Source: CADAWZ01 sp045114665 (GTDB lineage Bacteria; Vulcanimicrobiota; CADAWZ01). Taken from it: a stretch of 7,431 nucleotides of DNA. Shown piece by piece: positions 1-5,922 of this stretch. The DNA is taken from NCBI GenBank assembly GCA_045114665.1, contig JBGUKW010000039.1, positions 1 to 7,431 on the forward strand. The letters run 5' to 3'. The notes beneath the pieces were generated by a model that made no database searches, had not been told where the DNA came from, and was given only the letters and a program-made list of their open reading frames with translations. The position numbers were made by a program, and so were the translations under genes. Positions within the stretch are counted from its first letter, which is position 1, and each line of letters opens with the position of its first letter.

Positions 1-683
1 GCTTGACCATCTGGCATTAATGCCTCTATTGTATAAGTATGATCCGCACCAGCAAATTTTTCACCTTCAGTTTTTCTACCTGTAAGAACAGGAAGAGCAA
101 GGAAATTTTCTGCAAATTCTCTATAGACTTCCAACATTCTCTCAGTATGTTCTTCTGCTTCTTTTGCTGTTCTGTGAACAGTATGACCTTCCTGCCATAA
201 AAATTCCATACTTCTTAGAAAAAGACGAGTTGTTTTTTCCCATCTTACAACATTACACCACTGGTTTATTTTTAGTGGAAGATCTCTGTAGCTTTTTATC
301 CATTTTGCATACATACTGCAAATAATAGATTCAGATGTTGGTCTAACAACCAAAGGCTCTGTCAGATTTTCTCCCCCTCCTTTTGTTACAAGTGCAACCT
401 GTGGAGCAAATCCCTCAACATGTTCTGCCTCTTTTGTCAAAAAACTCTGTGGAATGAACATTGGAAAATAGCCATTTTTATGACCTGTTTCTCTGAATTT
501 TTTATTCAAGTAATTCTGAATATTCTCCCAAATTTCATATCCATAAGGACGAATGACCATACAACCTCTGACTGGTGAATAGTCAGCAAGTTTTCCCTTC
601 AAAATTACAGATGTGTACCACTCACTTATATTTTCCGCTTTGTGTGGAATTTCTTTTACAAAATCATTTTCTTTATTCTTCAT
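1..683 (-). CDS. proS: Prolyl-tRNA synthetase (archaeal/eukaryotic-type), N-terminal 227 residues, cut by the left edge
   Basis: This enzyme charges tRNA-Pro with proline in the cytoplasm, using ATP and releasing AMP and pyrophosphate. I translated the reading frame directly: it begins at the ATG at 683-681 and stays open to base 1, giving 227 residues of a protein that is normally about 470-480 long. Class II synthetase features are visible: the motif 1 region with VIRPYGYEIWE (residues 43-53), the proline-site segment VRPTSES (113-119), motif 2 with FLRSMEFLWQEGHT (155-168), and GRKTEGEKFAGADHTYTIEA (202-221). FLWQEGHT and the absence of the bacterial editing insert identify the short archaeal/eukaryotic-like ProRS. 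A Shine-Dalgarno AGGGG lies at 694-690, seven bases before the ATG. The gene has its own promoter (796-824) just beyond a terminator, so it is probably transcribed apart from hppA. Identification is firm; the C-terminal anticodon-binding part is outside the window. Confidence 0.96.
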   Translation of the reverse strand, partial: MKNKENDFVKEIPHKAENISEWYTSVILKGKLADYSPVRGCMVIRPYGYEIWENIQNYLNKKFRETGHKNGYFPMFIPQSFLTKEAEHVEGFAPQVALVTKGGGENLTEPLVVRPTSESIICSMYAKWIKSYRDLPLKINQWCNVVRWEKTTRLFLRSMEFLWQEGHTVHRTAKEAEEHTERMLEVYREFAENFLALPVLTGRKTEGEKFAGADHTYTIEALMPDGQ

Positions 684-696
684 AATAAACCCCTAT

Positions 697-772
697 TGAT
701 GTTATAATGTTTTATTCATTATTTTCTTTTTCTTGTTTTAATTTTTCTTTATCTGGGAAAAAAATAACATCA
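697..772 (-). promoter_or_regulatory. Nine-base pairing arms in the proS leader next to the Shine-Dalgarno
   Basis: In the predicted proS leader, TGATGTTAT (772-764) is perfectly complementary to ATAACATCA (705-697). The second arm ends two bases before the AGGGG Shine-Dalgarno (694-690). The stem would close a loop of 58 bases. No T-box consensus or specifier-loop features are visible, so this is not a T-box as far as I can tell. The DNA is AT-rich, and a nine-base match could be chance. Confidence 0.25.
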
Positions 773-795
773 TTATTTTAAATTTATATTGTTAA

Positions 796-824
796 ATAAT
801 AATCCAAAAACAAGAAAAAATCAA
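796..824 (-). promoter_or_regulatory. Probable sigma-70 promoter for proS
   Basis: On the minus strand there is TTGATT (824-819), a 17-base spacer and TATTAT (801-796). Transcription would start near 789 and give a leader of about 105 bases before the proS ATG. It lies immediately downstream of the terminator at 836-868, which supports a separate proS transcript. Inferred from consensus match only. Confidence 0.55.
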
Positions 825-835
825 GATTATTTTAC

Positions 836-868
836 AAAAAAAAATGAGGTGAAAAATAACTCACCTCA
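836..868 (-). terminator. Strong intrinsic terminator of the small RNA (and of hppA read-through)
   Basis: On the minus strand, TGAGGTGA (868-861) and TCACCTCA (852-845) form a perfect 8-bp stem with an 8-base loop, followed directly by nine T residues (844-836). The T run is on the minus-strand side only, so the direction is clear. It would end both transcripts that start at the promoter at 981-1009 and those that run out of hppA. Confidence 0.88.
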
Positions 869-976
869 ATACAAAAAGTTATAAACTACTCCTCCAAAAG
901 GAGTCGAAAGGAGGGAAAATGCTAACAAATTTTTACCAATCAAACATTTCACCCAACAACCTACTTACCCAACGCA
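836..976 (-). ncRNA. Candidate small RNA of about 140 nt between hppA and proS
   Basis: A near-consensus promoter (981-1009) and a strong terminator (836-868) bracket about 140 bases with no coding potential on the minus strand. The 5' half is G-rich and repeats a TTGGGTRA-like core three times (about 971, 955 and 938). The middle carries TCCCTCC (917-911) and ACTCC (904-900), then GGAGGAGT (895-888). These allow mutually exclusive hairpins: CCTCC with GGAGG, CTCC with GGAG, or ACTCC with GGAGT. C-rich UCCC motifs complementary to Shine-Dalgarno sites are known in some Gram-positive regulatory RNAs such as RsaE. I found no match to SRP RNA, 6S, tmRNA, RNase P RNA, a T-box or a riboswitch I know. 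It is read as an independent RNA rather than a proS attenuator because proS has its own promoter after the terminator. Confidence 0.6.
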
Positions 977-980
977 CCTT

Positions 981-1009
981 ATTATAATACTAAAATAATA
1001 AAAAATCAA
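981..1009 (-). promoter_or_regulatory. Near-consensus sigma-70 promoter driving the small RNA
   Basis: On the minus strand there is TTGATT (1009-1004), exactly 17 bases of spacer, and a perfect TATAAT (986-981). The predicted start is at about 977-974, on a G. It begins only 16 bases past the hppA stop codon, where no protein gene follows, so it must serve the non-coding stretch. This is the best promoter in the window. Confidence 0.82.
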
Positions 1010-1024
1010 GTGTTTTTGTTATTT

Positions 1025-3715
1025 TTATTTATTTTTTTTAGATTTTTTCTTTGATTTCTTTTTTGTTTTTTCTGGATTATCTTGAGAAACTTCTTTTTTC
1101 TCTTCAGATTTTGTAGATTCTACTGTATTTTCTTCTTCCTCAATATCAATAGCTTCTTCTTCCTCAATATACTCAGATTCTTCTTCCTTCTCTTCTTTCT
1201 TTAGTTCAACTTTAGATATCTTCTTATCTTCCTTAGCATCTTCTTTATCTTCTACAAACTTAGTAAGTTTATCAGAATCATTTATCCTCATCTTATAGAA
1301 AGATTTCCAAACGAAGAACAATCCAACTAAAACAAAAACTAAACCAAGTATATGAGCATGAGTTGGATTTAAAGCAACAGCTATCTCAACAGCAAGAACA
1401 CCAAAAAGTGTTGTAAATTTTATTATTGGGTTTAATGAAACAGATGATGTATCTTTGAAAGGATCACCTACAGTATCTCCAACAACAGAAGCATCATGTA
1501 AAAGACTTGTCTTATCTTTAAGATCTACTTCAACAACTTTTTTGGCATTGTCCCATGCTCCACCTGCATTTGCCATATAAACTGCTGAATAAAGACCAAA
1601 AAGAGCTAAAGAAATTAGATAGCTTATAAAGAAGAAAGAATCAATACAAGCAAAACCAAGAGCAAATAAAAATACTGAAGCAAATATATTGATCATTCCA
1701 TCTTGTGCATATTTTGTACATATATCAACAACTTCTTTGCTGTCTTTTGTTGATGCTTTTTCAGAAGTTTCATCCAATTTAATATTTTTCTTAATAAATT
1801 CAACTGCCCTGTGAGCTCCAGTAGTTACAGCTTGCATAGATGCTCCACAGAACCAATAGATTACAGCACCTCCTGCTATAAAACCAAGCAAATTTTGTGG
1901 TGCAAGTAAACTCAATTTAGTTGACAATTCGCCACTTCCAAAACGCTGTTCAAGCATCATAATAATCGAAAATATCATTGCAGTAGCACCAACAACCGCT
2001 GTTCCAATCAAAACAGGTTTTGCAGTTGCTTTAAATGTATTTCCTGCACCATCATTTTTTTCAAGATTATATTTTGCAACAGAAAATTTTGGTTCGAATT
2101 TATATTCTGCTTTGATTTCTTTTTCAATATTAGGAATATTTTCAATCAAAGAAAGTTCATATACAGATTGAGCATTGTCTGTAACAGGTCCATAACTGTC
2201 AACAGCTATAGTTACAGGACCCATACCCAAAAGTCCAAAAGCAACGAGTCCAAAAGCAAAAACAGGATAATATGGACCAAAGAAAACAGATAATCCTTGA
2301 TTACTTATCCACCAAGCAAATCCCATAAGACATACAAGTATAATGCCCATCCAAAAAGCACTAAAATTACCAGCAACAATACCAGAAAGAATATTTAAAG
2401 AAGGTCCACCTTCTTTTGAAGCATTTACGACTTCTTTAACATGCTTTGATGTTGCACTGGTAAATACTTTTGTAATCTCAGGAATTATGGCTGCAGCAAT
2501 AGTTCCACAACTTATTATTCCTGCAAGTTTTAACCAAAGGAATGGGTCTTGATAATCCCCCAATAACAAGAAACTTGCGAATATAGTTATAATAATTGCA
2601 AAACCAGATGAAAGCCATATCAAATTTGTAAGAGGTTGCTCAAAATCAATATCTGCTTCTTCTTTAAAAAATTTAGCAGATAAAAAGTTATTGACATAAT
2701 ATGCAAGTATTGATGTTAAAATCATCAAAAATCTTATTGTAAAAATCCATACTATAAAATCAGCTTTCCAATTTATTTCAGGTACAGCAAGACATATAAA
2801 TACAATTAGTGCAACACCAGTAACTCCATAAGTTTCAAATCCATCTGCAGTTGGTCCAACACTATCTCCTGCATTATCACCTGTACAATCAGCAATAACA
2901 CCTGGATTTCTTGCATCGTCTTCTTTTATCTTAAAGACGATCTTCATTAAATCTGCACCTATATCAGCAATCTTTGTAAATATTCCGCCACATATTCTCA
3001 AAACACTTGCTCCCAAAGATTCACCAATGGCAAATCCAATAAAACAAGCTCCTGCCGCTGTTGGATCGACAAATAGAAAAATAAATAACATTATAAGTAA
3101 TTCAACACTTACAAGAAGAAGTCCAATACTCATTCCAGCACAAAGTGGAATTGAAAAAACTGGAAATTGTTTTCCCTCTAAAGAAGCAAAAGATGTTCTT
3201 GAATTAGCATAGTTATTCATTCTTATGCCAAACCATGCAACAGCATAAGAACCAGCCATTCCAATTAAAGACCAGAATAAAATGAATAGAGTTGTAGGAA
3301 TTGACTTTTTAGATAAAACTGCAAAATAAAAAAACATGCAAATTGCAATTATAACCCAAATAGAAAGTAAAAATTTACCCTGTTTTAAGAGATATGTTTT
3401 GCATGTTTCCCATATAACATTAGAAACATCTGCCATAGATTTATGGACTGGCATTTTTTTTACTTGGCGATACTGTAAAAGTCCAAAAGCTATACCCAGT
3501 ATTGCAACTACCAATCCTATATAAAAAATTGTGCTTCCTGAAATTGGTTTTTGTAAATTGCTCAAAAAATAAAACTTTGAATCCAATGCTAAATTAGGCA
3601 ATACCAAATCCGCTTCAGAAGCAAACACCTCACCAATATTTAAAAAAGATATAAAGAGAGAAAATATAAATAGAAAAATATTACTAAAAAGATTTTTTTT
3701 ATTATTTTTTATCAA
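1025..3715 (-). CDS. hppA: Membrane-bound proton-translocating pyrophosphatase with charged C-terminal tail
   Basis: This integral membrane pump hydrolyses pyrophosphate to move H+ (or Na+) out of the cytoplasm. Numbering is from the TTG at 3715 (896 residues), chosen because GGAGG lies five bases before it; the longer frame begins at a TTG at 3736 that falls at the predicted transcription start. Residues 1-32 look like a signal peptide (cleavage near VFA|SE). The catalytic loop has DIGAD (251-255), EDDARNP and GDNAGDSVGPTADGFETY (279-296). Later come DSYGPVTDNAQ (506-516), GGAWDNAKK (718-726) and GDTVGDPFKD (746-755), with about 16 hydrophobic segments. Lys562 in GNTFKA is the residue that marks K+-independent members. 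The canonical GKVE after DxGAD is altered to KIVF. Residues from about 813 are a Glu-rich then Lys-rich tail, making it longer than the usual 660-770. Family identification is certain; the ion is inferred as H+. Confidence 0.96.
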   Translation of the reverse strand: MIKNNKKNLFSNIFLFIFSLFISFLNIGEVFASEADLVLPNLALDSKFYFLSNLQKPISGSTIFYIGLVVAILGIAFGLLQYRQVKKMPVHKSMADVSNVIWETCKTYLLKQGKFLLSIWVIIAICMFFYFAVLSKKSIPTTLFILFWSLIGMAGSYAVAWFGIRMNNYANSRTSFASLEGKQFPVFSIPLCAGMSIGLLLVSVELLIMLFIFLFVDPTAAGACFIGFAIGESLGASVLRICGGIFTKIADIGADLMKIVFKIKEDDARNPGVIADCTGDNAGDSVGPTADGFETYGVTGVALIVFICLAVPEINWKADFIVWIFTIRFLMILTSILAYYVNNFLSAKFFKEEADIDFEQPLTNLIWLSSGFAIIITIFASFLLLGDYQDPFLWLKLAGIISCGTIAAAIIPEITKVFTSATSKHVKEVVNASKEGGPSLNILSGIVAGNFSAFWMGIILVCLMGFAWWISNQGLSVFFGPYYPVFAFGLVAFGLLGMGPVTIAVDSYGPVTDNAQSVYELSLIENIPNIEKEIKAEYKFEPKFSVAKYNLEKNDGAGNTFKATAKPVLIGTAVVGATAMIFSIIMMLEQRFGSGELSTKLSLLAPQNLLGFIAGGAVIYWFCGASMQAVTTGAHRAVEFIKKNIKLDETSEKASTKDSKEVVDICTKYAQDGMINIFASVFLFALGFACIDSFFFISYLISLALFGLYSAVYMANAGGAWDNAKKVVEVDLKDKTSLLHDASVVGDTVGDPFKDTSSVSLNPIIKFTTLFGVLAVEIAVALNPTHAHILGLVFVLVGLFFVWKSFYKMRINDSDKLTKFVEDKEDAKEDKKISKVELKKEEKEEESEYIEEEEAIDIEEEENTVESTKSEEKKEVSQDNPEKTKKKSKKKSKKNK

Positions 3716-3720
3716 TATAA

Positions 3721-3725
3721 CCTCC
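3721..3725 (-). promoter_or_regulatory. Ribosome binding site that fixes the hppA start at TTG 3715
   Basis: GGAGG on the minus strand ends five bases before the TTG at 3715-3713, which is ideal spacing. It lies inside the longer open frame that begins at 3736, so that earlier TTG cannot be the start served by it. Confidence 0.85.
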
Positions 3726-3743
3726 ACAAAATTCAAGATATTA

Positions 3744-3771
3744 ACTATATTGACTTCTTTTTATGTCTCAA
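3744..3771 (-). promoter_or_regulatory. Probable sigma-70 promoter for hppA
   Basis: The minus strand reads TTGAGA (3771-3766), a 16-base spacer and TATAGT (3749-3744), each one base off consensus. The predicted start near 3737 gives a leader of about 22 bases. It sits in the 57 bases between the hydrolase stop and hppA, so hppA can be expressed independently of the gene upstream. Read-through from the hydrolase is also possible because no terminator lies between them. Confidence 0.65.
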
Positions 3772-3793
3772 TAAATCCTTCAATTGATATTGT

Positions 3794-4423
3794 TTAAAGA
3801 TAAGGATTATAAATTTTTTCATCTCCTATTTTTGTTGGACGCCCATGACCAGGAAAAACAGAAGTATCATCTGGAAGCACTAAAATTTTATTTCTTATTG
3901 AATTTATTATATCTAGGTGAGAACCACCAGGTAAATCTGTTCTGCCTACAGATGACTCAAATAGTGTGTCACCACTAAATAAAATTTTATTATCAGGCAA
4001 ATATATAGATACACCGCCTTTAGTATGTCCAGGAGTTTCTAAAATTTTACATTTTATATCCCCTACCATAAATTCATCACCTTCTGAATACAATATCTCA
4101 GGAGGTGTTGGAGGCTGTTCCACATCTTCAAAACCAAACATATCAGTCTGCTCTTTTACATTTTCATAAAGTGGCAAATCCTTTTTATTTAAACAAACAG
4201 GAACATCTAATAATTTCTTAAATGCAGAAATACCTGCCACATGATCAAAATGACCATGAGTGCAAAATATGTATTTTATAGAAATGCCAAGTTTTTCTAT
4301 TTTAGAAAAAATAAAATCTCCTCTTCCACCTATGTCAACAATAAATCCCTCTTTTTTATTTTCATCAGCTATAATGTAACAATTACAATTAACAGGACCA
4401 ACAACAAAATTTTTAAAAATCAT
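3794..4423 (-). CDS. Metallo-beta-lactamase-fold hydrolase, glyoxalase II-like (YcbL type)
   Basis: This is a 209-residue soluble hydrolase with a binuclear metal centre. The metal-binding set is complete: THGHFDH (residues 55-61), PGHT with His133, SGDT with Asp152, and PGHG with His193. The segment GVSIYLPDNKILFSGDTLF and the order of motifs match the small glyoxalase II-like group represented by YcbL. The C-terminal substrate-recognition domain of full glyoxalase II (hydroxyacylglutathione hydrolase) is absent, so the physiological thioester or other substrate cannot be named. No signal peptide is present, so it acts in the cytoplasm. The ATG at 4423 follows a purine-rich GGGAGAGAGGGAG stretch. 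A loose promoter candidate (TTGAAA with a TAAAAT box 18 bases on) lies at about 4499-4470. It is upstream of hppA on the same strand with a 57-base gap, but hppA has its own promoter. Family is firm, substrate unknown. Confidence 0.92.
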   Translation of the reverse strand: MIFKNFVVGPVNCNCYIIADENKKEGFIVDIGGRGDFIFSKIEKLGISIKYIFCTHGHFDHVAGISAFKKLLDVPVCLNKKDLPLYENVKEQTDMFGFEDVEQPPTPPEILYSEGDEFMVGDIKCKILETPGHTKGGVSIYLPDNKILFSGDTLFESSVGRTDLPGGSHLDIINSIRNKILVLPDDTSVFPGHGRPTKIGDEKIYNPYL

Positions 4424-4489
4424 ACTCCCTCTCTCCCATCTTATCTATTCTATTACATAACAATAAAAAAAATTTTAATATTTATTAAA

Positions 4490-4571
4490 AGCAATTTTCA
4501 AAAATATTAAGAAAAATAATAATATTTTAATTTGTGGTATAATTAAATCTGCACTAATTTTGAAAATTGCT
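4490..4571. repeat. Perfect 14-bp inverted repeat with 54-base spacer
   Basis: AGCAATTTTCAAAA (4490-4503) is the exact reverse complement of TTTTGAAAATTGCT (4558-4571). The spacer is AT-rich and holds the plus-strand extended -10 box. No target-site duplication or transposase is seen, and no T run follows either arm, so it is neither an obvious insertion element nor a terminator. It could form a hairpin in RNA from either strand, or be a small mobile-element remnant. Confidence 0.6.
4535..4543 (+). promoter_or_regulatory. Isolated extended -10 promoter box on the plus strand
   Basis: TGG followed by a perfect TATAAT (4538-4543) forms an extended -10 element (TGnTATAAT). No good -35 box is present at the expected distance. 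Transcription would start near 4550 and read into the structured stretch, then antisense to the 3' end of the DUF1460 gene. No plus-strand protein gene follows, which is why an RNA product is considered. Confidence 0.4.
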
Positions 4572-4605
4572 ATAAAATCATATAATAAAATCAATTATTA
4601 ATTAA

Positions 4606-4727
4606 CGCCTTGTGCTAGTTGATTCAAAAAATTAAGTCGATCGACTCTATTTAGAATGAGATGTGTGATCTATTTAATAAATTACTAAATTTAAATTAAG
4701 CGGTTGAGATTACTGCAATCGCCTAGC
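4606..4727. other. Candidate structured RNA element with competing stems, strand uncertain
   Basis: GCTAGTTGATT (4614-4624) can pair with AATCGCCTAGC (4717-4727) over 11 positions with one mismatch and one wobble, closing the whole stretch. Inside it are the palindrome at 4635-4646 and a small AGAT/ATCT hairpin (4659-4671). GCGGTTG (4700-4706) can instead pair with CAATCGC (4716-4722) as a 7-bp hairpin with one G-U pair. The last stem shares bases with the closing stem, so the two exclude each other, as in a switch. Composition differs from the spacer around it. I recognise no known RNA family, and there is no terminator on either side, so this remains a hypothesis. Confidence 0.35.
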
Positions 4728-4748
4728 TCCATCGCAATGAAATTTCCC

Positions 4749-5558
4749 TTAAAAATTAAAAGAAGATATAATTACACCGTCAAAATAATCAGAATTATCC
4801 TTACAATATTTCACAAAATCTGTTTTTACCACTTTTCCCAAAATAGAATCAGCATGAACCAAATATTTTTTATTCAAAATAAAACCTTCATGTGAAATAA
4901 CAACACCAATTTTAAAATTTTTCTCTCTTACAAATCCTACACCAAGTGCCTCTGAATTAAGTTTTTGCATAAATTTATCATCAATATATTTCATTGGAAT
5001 ATAATATGCAGAGACAGATTTACTCCATCTAATAGGCAATAGTTCTTTACCATCAGACTGTCTATTTAATGTCATTTTGACATTTTCTAAACATTCACTT
5101 GGCACTAAAGAAGAAGTTATATCAGAAAAATATTTGCATGAATGTAATCTGTCATAAGTAAAATGAATTCTATTTTCATATCTAACAAGATTTCCTGGAC
5201 TTAACGGAGGATCATAATAGTTTAAATATTTCATCATATATCTCGCATTGTAACAGGTACATCTATTGGCAAGTGCAAGAGTAGTCAAAACAAAAACAGT
5301 ACAATCTGTTGACTCAGTCGTAAAAATAGGTCCTCTCTCATCATCTTCTCCCAAAGGACCAAGCTTATAAGGTGTTCCTATTCTAAGTTCTGCTATCTTA
5401 CAAACCCTATCTTCAAAAGAGATATTTTGCTTTAAAACAGGCTTTAATTTTTGATCAATTTGATTTGAATTCATTTTCCAAAATGGAATATTCGAAGACC
5501 AAGCAAATGTAATACAAATAAATAAAAAAACAAATGAAAATAATAATATTTTTTTCAT
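4749..5558 (-). CDS. Exported DUF1460 protein, NlpC/P60-like amidase fold
   Basis: The product is a 269-residue exported protein. The start is the ATG at 5558, with GAGG six bases upstream; the frame stays open four codons further to a TTG at 5570, which lacks a suitable Shine-Dalgarno. Residues 1 to about 20 are a Sec-type signal (MKKILLF followed by hydrophobic residues). The DUF1460 pattern is visible: TDCTVFVLTTLALA (residues 84-97) with the likely nucleophile Cys86, RYENRIHFTYDR (126-137), and GVVISHEGF...LVHADSILGKVV (218-244), with His223 as the likely catalytic histidine and His235 conserved nearby. Family members resemble N-acetylmuramoyl-L-alanine amidases and belong to the papain-like NlpC/P60 superfamily, so a role in cell-wall peptide cleavage in the periplasm is likely but unproven. 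It lies 70 bases after the 95-residue membrane protein gene on the same strand, and a hairpin separates them. Confidence 0.72.
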   Translation of the reverse strand: MKKILLFSFVFLFICITFAWSSNIPFWKMNSNQIDQKLKPVLKQNISFEDRVCKIAELRIGTPYKLGPLGEDDERGPIFTTESTDCTVFVLTTLALANRCTCYNARYMMKYLNYYDPPLSPGNLVRYENRIHFTYDRLHSCKYFSDITSSLVPSECLENVKMTLNRQSDGKELLPIRWSKSVSAYYIPMKYIDDKFMQKLNSEALGVGFVREKNFKIGVVISHEGFILNKKYLVHADSILGKVVKTDFVKYCKDNSDYFDGVIISSFNF

Positions 5559-5588
5559 GAAAAACCTCAAAATTTAAAATAAATTTCC

Positions 5589-5609
5589 GTATTCTGATCC
5601 ACAGAATAC
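5589..5609 (-). other. Perfect 8-bp hairpin between the 95-residue gene and the DUF1460 gene
   Basis: GTATTCTG (5589-5596) and CAGAATAC (5602-5609) are exact reverse complements with a 5-base loop. No T run follows on either strand, so this is at best a weak terminator. It is better read as an RNA processing or stability element in the 70-base gap of a two-gene transcript, or as a protein-binding palindrome. Confidence 0.5.
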
Positions 5610-5628
5610 CGCTAAAATATTAAATTGT

Positions 5629-5916
5629 TCAAGTAGGACATATTTTTACATTTTTTTCAACCTTAGCCAGTTCAAATTCAACAGAAGTTTCTAATTTTTC
5701 TGTTGCAACATAAGATTGTTTTGTACAGTCATAATATTTGTCGCAAAAAATGGCAATATCTTCATATATGGATTTTTCTTGAAATTCAAAAGAATTTATT
5801 TGAATTTTTTTTTCATCATCAAAAAAATGTAATTCGGTTTTATCAAAAAATAATCCATACAAAAACAAAAATAAAGACAATAAAAATAATAAAATTGAAA
5901 ATTGTTTTTTACTCAT
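5629..5916 (-). CDS. Small membrane-anchored protein of unknown function, 95 residues, probably leaderless mRNA
   Basis: I do not recognise this protein. Residues 1-4 are MSKK, followed by one hydrophobic segment (about 6-24, rich in Leu and Phe). This is either an uncleaved anchor or a signal peptide; no clear AxA cleavage site is seen. The remaining 70 residues are polar, with three cysteines (Cys58, Cys64, Cys93) that would lie outside the cytoplasm. The ATG at 5916 has no Shine-Dalgarno. Instead, a promoter with an extended -10 ends six bases before it, which places the transcription start at the ATG itself. The gene is followed at 70 bases by the DUF1460 gene on the same strand, so the two are likely co-transcribed and may act together at the envelope. 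It is divergent from the RRM gene. A real gene is likely because of the promoter fit and the membrane-protein pattern, but the function is unknown. Confidence 0.6.
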   Translation of the reverse strand: MSKKQFSILLFLLSLFLFLYGLFFDKTELHFFDDEKKIQINSFEFQEKSIYEDIAIFCDKYYDCTKQSYVATEKLETSVEFELAKVEKNVKICPT

Positions 5917-5922
5917 AGTTTT

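Larger units (their letters stand above)
4424..4748. other. 325-base non-coding gap between the hydrolase and the DUF1460 gene
   Basis: No convincing gene lies here. The left two-thirds is very AT-rich. The right part, from about 4604 to 4740, is visibly richer in G and C than the surrounding spacer and contains several inverted repeats, including a perfect 12-base palindrome (AGTCGATCGACT, 4635-4646). No tRNA, riboswitch or other named RNA was recognised. No terminator with a T run was seen after the DUF1460 stop on the minus strand. Individual elements are listed separately. Confidence 0.8.

Noticed and set aside
919..987. Plus-strand 22-codon ORF starting at an ATG four bases after AGGAGGG
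   Set aside because: The apparent Shine-Dalgarno is the complement of the C-rich motif of the minus-strand small RNA, there is no good plus-strand promoter, and the 22-residue peptide has no recognisable feature. It also ends inside the minus-strand promoter.
684..1020. T-box or other riboswitch controlling proS
   Set aside because: No T-box consensus, specifier loop or known ligand-binding core was found, and a separate proS promoter lies after the terminator.
2343..3524. Plus-strand open frames inside hppA (2343-2552, 3027-3212, 3336-3524)
   Set aside because: They are antisense to conserved coding sequence of the pyrophosphatase and have no ribosome site or recognisable protein features.
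3784..4510. Plus-strand open frames over the hydrolase gene
   Set aside because: They are shadows of a clearly coding minus-strand gene with complete metal-binding motifs.
4606..4735. tRNA, tmRNA or retron RNA in the spacer
   Set aside because: No cloverleaf with a valid anticodon arm and T-loop fits, no tmRNA end sequences are present, and no reverse transcriptase gene lies nearby.
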